A DNA stretch of 9,598 nt from Pseudorhodobacter antarcticus (GTDB lineage Bacteria; Pseudomonadota; Alphaproteobacteria; Rhodobacterales; Rhodobacteraceae), in assembly GCA_945861995.1 (NCBI GenBank), contig CAMAWZ010000069.1:1-9598 (forward strand). The letters are read 5' to 3'. The position numbers and the translations under genes were made by a program. Position 1 is the stretch's first letter; each line of letters starts with the position of its first letter. The notes beneath the pieces are model-generated. The model was not told the DNA's origin and searched no databases. It was given only the letters and a program-made list of their open reading frames with translations. Of this stretch, positions 1 through 5,818 are shown piece by piece.

Positions 1-540
1 ATCCAGCCCCCCCGCTTGCACAGCAATGGTTCCCGCGCTCAGCGCCGCCTCATGCGCCGCCGCATCAATCCCGCGCGCAAGGCCCGACACAACAACTTGG
101 CCCGCAGCCCCCAACCCCGCCGCCAGCGTCTTGGCCATCCGCAGCCCAAGGCTGGAGGCATTGCGCGCGCCCACCAGCGCCACGGCGGGGCGCGCCAGCA
201 GCCCCACATCGCCCAGCGCCCACAGGATTGGCGGTGCATCCACCATATCCATCAGCGCAGCAGGATAGGCCAACTGCCCCCACAACAGCAGCTTTGCCCC
301 CAGCGCCGCGCCCCGCGCCGCCTCGGCCCTTACCACGCCAATTGGGCAAATCTCGTAATTCTCAACCCCCGCTGCCGCCGCAATTTCGGGCAGCGCCGCC
401 AGCGCCGCGCCAGCGGTGCCATGCTCGCGCAGCAGCCGGTGAAATGTCGCAGGCCCCACGCGGCGCGACCTTGCCCGTTGCAACCAGTCCAGCGCATCCG
501 CCGCCAGCTCATCACCCCGTTGCCGCATGACACTTACCAT
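1..540 (-). CDS. dprA: DprA, DNA-processing/recombination-mediator protein (N-terminal 180 residues, cut by window edge)
   Basis: DprA binds incoming single-stranded DNA in the cytoplasm during natural transformation and loads RecA. Reading the minus strand from 540 gives an uninterrupted 180-residue N-terminus that leaves the window at base 1. Residues 28-37 (VGPATFHRLL) are the N-terminal helix-hairpin-helix/SAM-like part; DAPPILWALGD (101-111) leads into the Rossmann fold with VGARNAS at 123-129 and SGLARGIDAAAH at 152-163, both hallmarks of DprA. The part ends at AGGLD (176-180), so roughly the C-terminal half is missing. An in-frame TGA lies directly before the ATG at 540, so the start is that ATG or the one at 528; a weak GGTGA about 6 nt upstream favours 540. 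It is divergent from gabT. The family is certain from motifs; only the exact start is open. Confidence 0.93.
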   Translation of the reverse strand, partial: MVSVMRQRGDELAADALDWLQRARSRRVGPATFHRLLREHGTAGAALAALPEIAAAAGVENYEICPIGVVRAEAARGAALGAKLLLWGQLAYPAALMDMVDAPPILWALGDVGLLARPAVALVGARNASSLGLRMAKTLAAGLGAAGQVVVSGLARGIDAAAHEAALSAGTIAVQAGGLD

Positions 541-554
541 TCAGAATCACCACA

Positions 555-569
555 TTAACCCTTGCCTAA
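555..569 (-). promoter_or_regulatory. Candidate CtrA-type site upstream of dprA
   Basis: On the minus strand the sequence reads TTAG-N7-TTAA, one mismatch from the alphaproteobacterial CtrA consensus TTAA-N7-TTAA, ending 14 bases before the dprA ATG at 540. CtrA is known to control competence genes including dprA in Rhodobacter capsulatus, so the position is meaningful. A further GGTTAAC lies at 585-591. The match is short and could be chance; the assignment is an inference. Confidence 0.3.
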
Positions 570-702
570 CCCTGCGCCATTCAAGGTTAACAAAGAATGA
601 ATGCCCTTCCTAACGCCCCAAATATCCCAAGCCTGCGCGCTTGTGCGCCGCCCCCTTTGGGCGCTGGGCCTTTTGGCGCTATCCACTTCAAAGAACTGGC
701 CT

Positions 703-757
703 TATAGTTTTTGATGCAATTGCCCACTCATCCCTGTATAGTTTGACACAATTCACA
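703..757 (+). repeat. Imperfect direct repeat with candidate gabT promoter
   Basis: TATAGTTT is followed by TTGATGCAATT at 703-721, and TATAGTTT is followed by GACACAATT at 737-753. The two copies start 34 bp apart and differ by a 2-base insertion and two substitutions. The best promoter reading is TTGATG (711-716), an 18-bp spacer and TGTATA (735-740), which would start transcription near 748 and leave a leader of about 40 nt. A perfect TTGACA at 743-748 has no good -10 at the right distance. The repeat could be a regulator-binding pair or a small duplication of promoter elements. The rest of 541-788 shows nothing else I can name. Confidence 0.3.
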
Positions 758-788
758 TTTCACATTCACCTCATCCCAAAGGTTTGCC

Positions 789-2075
789 ATGACCACCGCC
801 CTGAAAAACGCCGAAGTCGCCCGCCGCCGTACTGATGCCATCTCGCGCGGTGTGGGGGTGCAAACCGAAATATACGTCGACCGCGCCGTAAATTCCGAAG
901 TTTGGGATATCGAAGGCAACCGCTATATCGACTTTGCAGCAGGCATCGCCGTGGTCAACACAGGCCATTGCCACCCAAAGGTCATGGCCGCCGTCACCGA
1001 ACAAATGTCACGCTTCACCCACACCTGCCACCAAGTGCTGCCCTATGAAAACTATGTCCGCTTGGCAGAACGCCTAAACTCTGTCGTACCAGGTGATTTC
1101 CCCAAGAAGACCGTGTTCGTGACGACTGGCGCCGAAGCGGTGGAAAACGCGATCAAAGTCGCGCGTATCGCCACAAACCGCAACGCCATCATTGCCTTTG
1201 GCGGCGCGTTCCATGGCCGCACCATGATGGGCATGTCGCTGACGGGCAAGGTTGACCCCTACAAAAAGGGCTTCGGCGCGATGATGCCCGATGTCTATCA
1301 CGTGCCCTTCCCGCAAGATGTGCATGGTATCTCCACCGATGACGCCATGGCAGGCATCACCAAACTGTTCAAAGCCGATCTTGACCCGTCCCGCGTGGCG
1401 GCAATCATCTTTGAACCGGTCCAAGGCGAAGGCGGCTTTTACCCCGCGCCCAAGGAACTTGTCCGCGCCATCCGCGCGCTGTGCGACGAGCATGGCATCG
1501 TGATGATCGCAGACGAGGTGCAAACAGGCTTTGCCCGCACGGGCAATATGTTCGCGATGGAAGGCTACGGCGTGGCCGCAGACATCACCACCATGGCCAA
1601 GGGTCTGGCAGGCGGCTTGCCGCTTGCCGCGCTGACAGGCAAGGCCAGTTTGATGGATGCATCGCACACAGGCGGGCTTGGCGGCACCTATGGCGGCAAC
1701 CCGATTGGGATTGCAGCGGCCAATGCCGTGCTGGACGTGATCGAGGAAGAAGACCTTTGCGCGCGCGCAAATGAGTTGGGCGGCCGCCTGAAACAACGCC
1801 TTGAGGCGATCCGCTCCACCACCCCCGAAATCGTGGATATTCGCGGGCCAGGTTTCATGGTGGCAGTCGAATTTGCCAACCCTGCAAACCACGTGCCAGA
1901 CGCTGGCTTTACCCAGCGCGTGCGGACCGAGGCGCAAAAGCGCGGTCTGATCCTGCTGACCTGCGGCGTCTACGGCAACGTCATCCGCTTCCTTGCCCCC
2001 ATCACCATCCCCGACGCGCATTTTGCCGAAGCGATGGATATACTCGAGGCATCCGTCGCCGCAGCACGCATCTAG
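789..2075 (+). CDS. gabT: 4-aminobutyrate (GABA) aminotransferase, class III PLP enzyme
   Basis: This cytoplasmic PLP enzyme transfers the amino group of 4-aminobutyrate to 2-oxoglutarate, giving succinate semialdehyde and glutamate. The 428-residue product matches the usual GabT length and follows the E. coli enzyme closely: RGVG near residue 20, GIAVVNTGH-HPKV (52-65), phosphate-contacting TTGAEAVENA (112-121), EPVQGEGGF (209-217), the cofactor-ring aspartate in IADEVQTG (D242) and the Schiff-base lysine in TTMAKGLAGG (K271), then GGTYGGNP (298-305). AAAGG at 778-782 is 6 nt before the ATG. It stands alone between a divergent dprA and a strong terminator; no gabD (succinate-semialdehyde dehydrogenase) is adjacent. 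A related class III enzyme acting on 5-aminovalerate or another omega-amino acid cannot be excluded by sequence reading, but the resemblance is strongest to GabT. Confidence 0.93.
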   Translation: MTTALKNAEVARRRTDAISRGVGVQTEIYVDRAVNSEVWDIEGNRYIDFAAGIAVVNTGHCHPKVMAAVTEQMSRFTHTCHQVLPYENYVRLAERLNSVVPGDFPKKTVFVTTGAEAVENAIKVARIATNRNAIIAFGGAFHGRTMMGMSLTGKVDPYKKGFGAMMPDVYHVPFPQDVHGISTDDAMAGITKLFKADLDPSRVAAIIFEPVQGEGGFYPAPKELVRAIRALCDEHGIVMIADEVQTGFARTGNMFAMEGYGVAADITTMAKGLAGGLPLAALTGKASLMDASHTGGLGGTYGGNPIGIAAANAVLDVIEEEDLCARANELGGRLKQRLEAIRSTTPEIVDIRGPGFMVAVEFANPANHVPDAGFTQRVRTEAQKRGLILLTCGVYGNVIRFLAPITIPDAHFAEAMDILEASVAAARI

Positions 2076-2089
2076 ATACCGAAACAAAG

Positions 2090-2118
2090 GGTGCGTGCTT
2101 GCACGCACCTTTTTCTTT
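2090..2118 (+). terminator. Rho-independent terminator after gabT, probably bidirectional
   Basis: GGTGCGTG (2090-2097) and CACGCACC (2102-2109) form a perfect 8-bp stem closed by the stable CUUG tetraloop, followed by TTTTTCTTT (2110-2118). It begins 14 nt after the gabT stop. Read on the minus strand the same stem is followed by CTTTGTTT, so it can also end the convergent glycosyltransferase transcript, whose stop codon is 38 bases away. A second, imperfect dyad (2118-2141, GGGTG.GC arms) lies between the two genes but has no T run on either side. Confidence 0.88.
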
Positions 2119-2146
2119 GGGTGGGCAAAGTACTGCGCACCCAAGC

Positions 2147-3142
2147 CTAAATCGCAAGCCCCGTCTCGCCCAGCATCTCGGCATCTCGCGCGCGCAACTC
2201 TGCATCAAATGCGCTTACCGATAAATCCGCCTGCAACCCCGCCGCTGACAGCGCCGCGCTTGGATCGAACTCCTGCTCGTCCAGCACGCCCAAACCCCGC
2301 AGGGCCGTTGCCTGATCAGGCGTCAGGCGCTTTAGACTTTCGACCAACTCTTGCACCTGCGCAGGGTCGCGCGCCACCTCGGCCATGATCAAGAACTGCG
2401 TTTGGCGTGCCATAGCATGGCGCACAGGGCCTTTGAACTGCGGCTCGCGCGCGCGGCGCAGCAGCTTCATCGCGTAATGCAGGGGCGTTACGCCATCGAA
2501 ATGGCGCAAAAAGGCCCGCGTGCCCACCACCCCCATCGGCGCATTCAGCGGCGCGTGCAGACACATCTGCAGGCCACGCCCCGTGCGGAACGCCGATTTG
2601 CCAATCACATGGCCCGTCAGGCCAGACCTTAGAAAATCGGCATAAACACCATAAACCTTTGGCCCAACCACCTTGTAATTCGGCACGGGCAGGCGAAACA
2701 CCCCGTCAAAAATCCCCCCCTGCACCATACCCGCGGGCAGCACCCGCTCGCGCACGGGAATACGCATAAACGTCACCTCTGGCCCCTGCGCCGCTAAATC
2801 CTCCTCCAGACCCGCGCCGCTGGACAAAAACTCGTCACAGTCAACCGACACCATCCATTCGGCGGGCGTGCTCTCATACACCTGCCGCGCGTTTTCTTTT
2901 TGCCGCCCCACATGCAAGGGCGGACGTTTCTTGCGCGCAGATGCCAGCCAATACTCCTTTGTGCAAAGGGTGACCTTCACCCGCGCCAGCCCCGCCAGCG
3001 CGTCCTGCACAGCAGGGTTAGGGCGATCTAGATACAGATGCAAACAGCGCGGGCCCAGCGACAGGGTATGGGCGACAAAGGCCAGAACCAAAGGCGCAGG
3101 TTCGTCCACTGTGGCCACAACATCCCAAATCGGCCTGCCCAT
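2147..3142 (-). CDS. Glycosyltransferase family 2-like protein
   Basis: The 331-residue product looks like a cytoplasmic glycosyltransferase of the GT-A type, of the family-2-like group common in Rhodobacterales. The N-terminus (residues 5-45: DVVATVDEPAPLVLAFVAHTL, then a beta strand HLYLDRPN) fits the nucleotide-sugar-binding half; SVDCDEF at 99-105 carries the D-x-D (D101, D103) expected to hold the metal and sugar nucleotide. No signal peptide or membrane segment is visible. The C-terminal 80 residues are alanine/leucine-rich and helical, with no motif I recognise. The ATG at 3142 has GAGAAAGG (3150-3157) about 7 nt upstream. It is convergent with gabT and divergent from sucC, sharing the 3143-3364 regulatory region. 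The sugar donor, acceptor and pathway (capsule, LPS or exopolysaccharide) cannot be told from the sequence; the family call rests on the D-x-D and N-terminal pattern. Confidence 0.78.
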   Translation of the reverse strand: MGRPIWDVVATVDEPAPLVLAFVAHTLSLGPRCLHLYLDRPNPAVQDALAGLARVKVTLCTKEYWLASARKKRPPLHVGRQKENARQVYESTPAEWMVSVDCDEFLSSGAGLEEDLAAQGPEVTFMRIPVRERVLPAGMVQGGIFDGVFRLPVPNYKVVGPKVYGVYADFLRSGLTGHVIGKSAFRTGRGLQMCLHAPLNAPMGVVGTRAFLRHFDGVTPLHYAMKLLRRAREPQFKGPVRHAMARQTQFLIMAEVARDPAQVQELVESLKRLTPDQATALRGLGVLDEQEFDPSAALSAAGLQADLSVSAFDAELRARDAEMLGETGLAI

Positions 3143-3237
3143 TGCGCGCCCTTTCTCAACATTGCACCAAGGCTAAGCTGCTTTACCACAGGGTTCAAGC
3201 ACGCCGCAAAGCACATCCCTAGCTTGTAGCTGTTTTT

Positions 3238-3268
3238 TGTGATCACACGAAAAAAATATGTGATCACA
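3238..3268. promoter_or_regulatory. Pair of identical palindromes TGTGATCACA, likely operator for sucC and/or the divergent glycosyltransferase
   Basis: TGTGATCACA is present at 3238-3247 and again at 3259-3268, each a perfect 10-bp palindrome, with centres exactly 21 bp apart, i.e. two helical turns. The 11-base spacer is A-rich. This is a typical arrangement for two regulator dimers on one face of the DNA. Each half-site (TGTGA) resembles a CRP half-site, but the two halves abut with no 6-bp spacer, so it is not a CRP site; a GT-N4-AC core is compatible with GntR-type sites. The pair lies 97-127 bp upstream of sucC and 96-126 bp upstream of the glycosyltransferase. No clear -35/-10 pair could be assigned nearby. 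Confidence 0.7.
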
Positions 3269-3302
3269 AATGTCGCTTTTCCGTCCATTCGCTGCATTTG
3301 GT

Positions 3303-3321
3303 GTTTTGCGCGCGCCAAAAC
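3303..3321. promoter_or_regulatory. Dyad GTTTTG-N7-CAAAAC in the sucC upstream region
   Basis: Perfect 6-base arms GTTTTG and CAAAAC flank CGCGCGC, 43 bases before the sucC start. It could be a second regulator site or, if transcribed, a small hairpin in the sucC leader. It has no T run, so it is not a terminator. The function is unknown. Confidence 0.3.
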
Positions 3322-3364
3322 ATATGTCAAACGGGGCCAAATTCCAGCCAGATCGGACACGCAC

Positions 3365-4558
3365 ATGAACATCCACGAATATCAGGCCAAGGCACTTTTG
3401 CGCAGCTACGGAATTCCTGTTTCCGATGGCCGCCCCGTCACGCGCGCCGAAGATGCCAAAACCGCTGCGGGCGAACTTGATGGCCCGCTGTGGGTGGTCA
3501 AGGCGCAAATTCATGCAGGCGGGCGCGGCAAGGGCAAGTTTAAAGAGCCTGAGGCTGGCGAAAAGGGTGGCGTGCGTCTGGCCCGTTCGGTCGAAGAAGC
3601 CGCCGAATTTGCCAAGCAAATGCTGGGCCGCACCCTTGTCACCGTGCAAACAGGGCCAGCGGGCAAGCAAGTCAACCGCATCTATATCGAAAACGGCAGC
3701 GACATCGCGCGCGAACTCTACCTCGCGATGCTGATCGACCGCGCCACCTCGCGCATTTCCTTTGTCGTCTCGACCGAAGGCGGTATGTCAATCGAAGACG
3801 TCGCCCACGACACCCCCGAAAAGATCATCAGCTTTGAAGTTGACCCCGCTACGGGCCTGTCCGATTTCCACGGCCGCCGTGTGGCCTTTGCGCTGGGCCT
3901 GACGGGCGCGCAGGTCAAACAATGCGTGGCGATTGTCAAAAATATGTACCGCCTGTTTGTCGAAAAAGATGTCGAGATGATGGAGATTAACCCATTGGTC
4001 GTAATGACCGACGGCAACCTTAAACTGCTGGACGCGAAATTCAGCTTTGACGGCAACGCCATGTACCGCCACCCCGATATCGCCGCCCTGCGCGACGAGA
4101 CGGAAGAAGACCCCAAAGAACTGGCCGCCTCGAAATTCGATCTAAACTACATCGCGCTGGATGGTGAAATTGGCTGCATGGTCAACGGCGCGGGTCTTGC
4201 TATGGCCACGATGGACATCATCAAACTCTACGGGGCCGAACCGGCCAACTTTTTAGACGTGGGCGGCGGCGCGACCAAAGAAAAGGTGACCGAGGCGTTT
4301 AAAATCATCACCTCTGACCCCAACGTCAAAGGCATTTTGGTCAACATCTTCGGCGGTATCATGCGCTGCGATGTCATCGCCGAAGGCGTGCTGGCGGCGG
4401 TGAAAGAAGTTGGCCTAAAGGTGCCGCTGGTTGTCCGCCTTGAGGGGACGAACGTGGAACTGGGCAAAGACATCATCCGCAATTCGGGGCTAAACGTGAT
4501 TGCGGGCGATAATCTGAGCGATGCTGCTCAGAAAATTGTTAAAGCTGTGAAAGGATGA
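3365..4558 (+). CDS. sucC: Succinyl-CoA synthetase (ADP-forming) subunit beta
   Basis: SucC is the nucleotide-binding beta subunit of the cytoplasmic TCA enzyme that interconverts succinyl-CoA and succinate while making ATP or GTP. The 397-residue length is typical. MNIHEYQAKALL at the N-terminus is the family signature; the ATP-grasp part contains GGRGKGKF (52-59) and EINP (207-210); the C-terminal CoA-ligase domain has GAGLAMATMD (275-284), FLDVGGGA (296-303) and NIFGGIMRCDVIAEG (327-341). The reading frame is open further upstream to 3239, but the MNIHEYQAK start at 3365 is clearly right from family length; a weak GGA sits 7 nt before it. It is the first gene of the cluster and lies downstream of the double palindrome. 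In many relatives mdh precedes sucC; here the upstream neighbour is a divergent glycosyltransferase. Confidence 0.96.
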   Translation: MNIHEYQAKALLRSYGIPVSDGRPVTRAEDAKTAAGELDGPLWVVKAQIHAGGRGKGKFKEPEAGEKGGVRLARSVEEAAEFAKQMLGRTLVTVQTGPAGKQVNRIYIENGSDIARELYLAMLIDRATSRISFVVSTEGGMSIEDVAHDTPEKIISFEVDPATGLSDFHGRRVAFALGLTGAQVKQCVAIVKNMYRLFVEKDVEMMEINPLVVMTDGNLKLLDAKFSFDGNAMYRHPDIAALRDETEEDPKELAASKFDLNYIALDGEIGCMVNGAGLAMATMDIIKLYGAEPANFLDVGGGATKEKVTEAFKIITSDPNVKGILVNIFGGIMRCDVIAEGVLAAVKEVGLKVPLVVRLEGTNVELGKDIIRNSGLNVIAGDNLSDAAQKIVKAVKG

Positions 4559-4563
4559 TCAAA

Positions 4564-5049
4564 ATGAAAACCACAACTCTTGCTCTTGCTCTCTCGCTGT
4601 TGCCGATTGCGGCGCAGGCCCAAACCAACCCTATTCTTGATGACATGATCTTCGCTTCTGTCGTTTGCGCGCAGGGCTTTGGTGATTTGGCCGCGATGGA
4701 CGCCGCGTTGGTTGGTGCAGGCTGGACCAAAGGCGAAGTCGTCGATGGCGCGATCGAATATCAGGCACCCGAAGGCAGCGAAGAAACCTACGCCCTGATC
4801 GATGCCGAAAAAGGCCAAAGCTGCAACATCTGGAGCGCGTCTTTAAGCATTGACGATGCCAAAACAGTGACCTTGGCGGTCTTCGACGAATTAAAGGTCA
4901 ACGTAGCAGACGCAAAACTCGTCACGGATGCTTACGGCTGTGAAGGGCTGGAACTGCCCTCGGGCGTGGGCGTATCGGCCGTATCCAGCGATGATCCACC
5001 AGTTTGCGAAGGCGGTTCGGGTTCGCAGCTTATCTTCTCGAATTACTGA
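4564..5049 (+). CDS. Small secreted four-cysteine protein, first of a paralogous pair between sucC and sucD (unknown function)
   Basis: The family is not recognised. The 161-residue product starts with a classical Sec signal peptide (K2, then a hydrophobic run to about residue 16, AQA before a probable cut near residue 19-20), so it should be periplasmic or secreted. The mature part is acidic, has no membrane segment and contains four cysteines (C35, C87, C126, C148), suggesting two disulfides. An upstream in-frame ATG at 4555 overlaps the sucC stop, but AAGGA at 4550-4554 is 9 nt before the ATG at 4564 and touches the one at 4555, so 4564 is the better start. Its ribosome-binding site lies inside the last codons of sucC, so translation is probably coupled to sucC. 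It is related to the next small gene (see findings). No catalytic motif is visible. Confidence 0.85.
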   Translation: MKTTTLALALSLLPIAAQAQTNPILDDMIFASVVCAQGFGDLAAMDAALVGAGWTKGEVVDGAIEYQAPEGSEETYALIDAEKGQSCNIWSASLSIDDAKTVTLAVFDELKVNVADAKLVTDAYGCEGLELPSGVGVSAVSSDDPPVCEGGSGSQLIFSNY

Positions 5050-5052
5050 TCA

Positions 5053-5164
5053 CATGGCGGCGCAGGTTGGGCAATGGATAACTGGAATTCAGGCCATGAC
5101 GACACAAACGGCAACACCGTTTTGGCGCGCGCGGGCATAAATCGCTGTTGCCTGCGCCGCCATG
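5053..5164. repeat. Perfect 14-bp inverted repeat in the gap between the two small secreted-protein genes
   Basis: CATGGCGGCGCAGG (5053-5066) and its exact reverse complement CCTGCGCCGCCATG (5151-5164) enclose 84 bases. Inside lies a smaller stem AAACGG-CAACA-CCGTTT (5106-5122) followed by only one more T. The left arm starts just after the first small gene's stop codon (5047-5049). In RNA this could form a long stem with a nested hairpin, perhaps modulating readthrough or mRNA stability. No target-site duplication flanks it, so a mobile miniature element is not supported. The rest of 5050-5256 holds a TTTATAAG at 5231-5238 that might be a -10, without a good -35. Confidence 0.6.
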
Positions 5165-5256
5165 ACCAAAGCCGCAAAATGTTCTTAGGCCTGCGCCCAC
5201 CCACCGGCCCCAAACGGCTGGCAGCCTTAGTTTATAAGTGTTTACAGGAGCTTGAC

Positions 5257-5754
5257 GTGACACGCCTTTGCCGATCATCCGCTTTCGCCCTTGGCTTGGC
5301 CTGCCTTGCCCTTGCCCCGATGGATGCCTTGGCCGATGCGGCCCTTGAAATGGATCAGGGCATTTCGGCCTGTCTGTTTTTAGGTGACGATGCCCAAAAT
5401 GTGCATAAGACCCTCAGCGCGCAAGGCTGGGAAGGCGATGTCGATAACGAGGCGGGCGTTGGCTATATCTACCCCAATGGCAGCGAGGCAACTGTCGTCA
5501 CCGTTGGCATGGATGGGACGTGGTGCAACGTCGAAAGTTTTGTCCAAAGCTCGGAGAAATCGGCAATGCAGTTGCGTGACTATCTGGAAGGCCCAGACAG
5601 CCCTTTCGAGATCAGCTATGACAAAAGTGACATGGGCTGCACCCAATTCGGGCTTGGCGATGGCTGGTCTGCCACCGTCTTGTCAGGCGGCCAAGACCCG
5701 ATATGCGGGGCAGACACCAACAGCGCCGTGCGCATCGAATATACTGGCGAATAA
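5257..5754 (+). CDS. Small secreted four-cysteine protein, second of the paralogous pair (unknown function)
   Basis: The family is not recognised. The 165-residue product begins with a GTG start; AGGAG at 5246-5250, 6 nt upstream, is the best ribosome-binding site in the area and decides this start over longer in-frame options back to 5074. Residues 1-26 are a signal peptide (R3, R6, hydrophobic core 9-20, ALA before a likely cut after A26). C16 inside it is preceded by G-L-A, which lacks the lipobox -3 leucine, so lipoprotein processing is unlikely. The mature part has C39, C90, C128 and C150, spaced as in the preceding gene, and is acidic. Shared positions include GW (57-58), GSE (75-77), CN (90-91), GC (127-128) and P-x-C (148-150). 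It follows a 207-base gap and precedes sucD by 64 bases, so it is either part of the suc transcript or has its own promoter. Confidence 0.85.
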   Translation: MTRLCRSSAFALGLACLALAPMDALADAALEMDQGISACLFLGDDAQNVHKTLSAQGWEGDVDNEAGVGYIYPNGSEATVVTVGMDGTWCNVESFVQSSEKSAMQLRDYLEGPDSPFEISYDKSDMGCTQFGLGDGWSATVLSGGQDPICGADTNSAVRIEYTGE

Positions 5755-5818
5755 ATTTACTGGCGCATAGGCGCAAGCCCCGCCGTTTTGAAACCGAACG
5801 AACAAAGGAACGCCCCAA

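Noticed and set aside
16..558. Plus-strand open frame opposite dprA
   Set aside because: Its translation is low-complexity R/P/Q/H-rich sequence with no motifs, while the minus strand encodes an unmistakable DprA N-terminus.
3238..3268. CRP-type binding site
   Set aside because: The TGTGA and TCACA halves abut directly, whereas CRP needs a 6-bp spacer between them.
3239..3364. N-terminal extension of sucC to 3239
   Set aside because: It would add 42 residues absent from the family and translate through the double palindrome; MNIHEYQAK at 3365 is the canonical N-terminus.
4555..4566. ATG at 4555 overlapping the sucC stop (ATGA) as the start of the first small gene
   Set aside because: The ribosome-binding sequence AAGGA ends at 4554, leaving no spacing to 4555 but a proper 9 nt to the ATG at 4564, which also gives a cleaner signal peptide.
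5045..5054. Third copy of the TGTGATCACA palindrome (ACTGATCACA) after the first small gene
   Set aside because: Only 8 of 10 bases match and it overlaps the stop codon; a partial match of this kind is expected by chance.
5106..5123. AAACGG-CAACA-CCGTTTT as a terminator between the two small genes
   Set aside because: The stem is only 6 bp and is followed by just one extra T before GGCGCG, too weak to call an intrinsic terminator.
5053..5164. Miniature inverted-repeat transposable element
   Set aside because: No flanking target-site duplication is visible, and only one copy can be seen in the window.
5074..5256. Longer version of the second small gene starting at 5074
   Set aside because: The extra 61 residues show no conserved character, contain part of the inverted-repeat region, and would bury the signal peptide; the GTG at 5257 has a strong AGGAG site.
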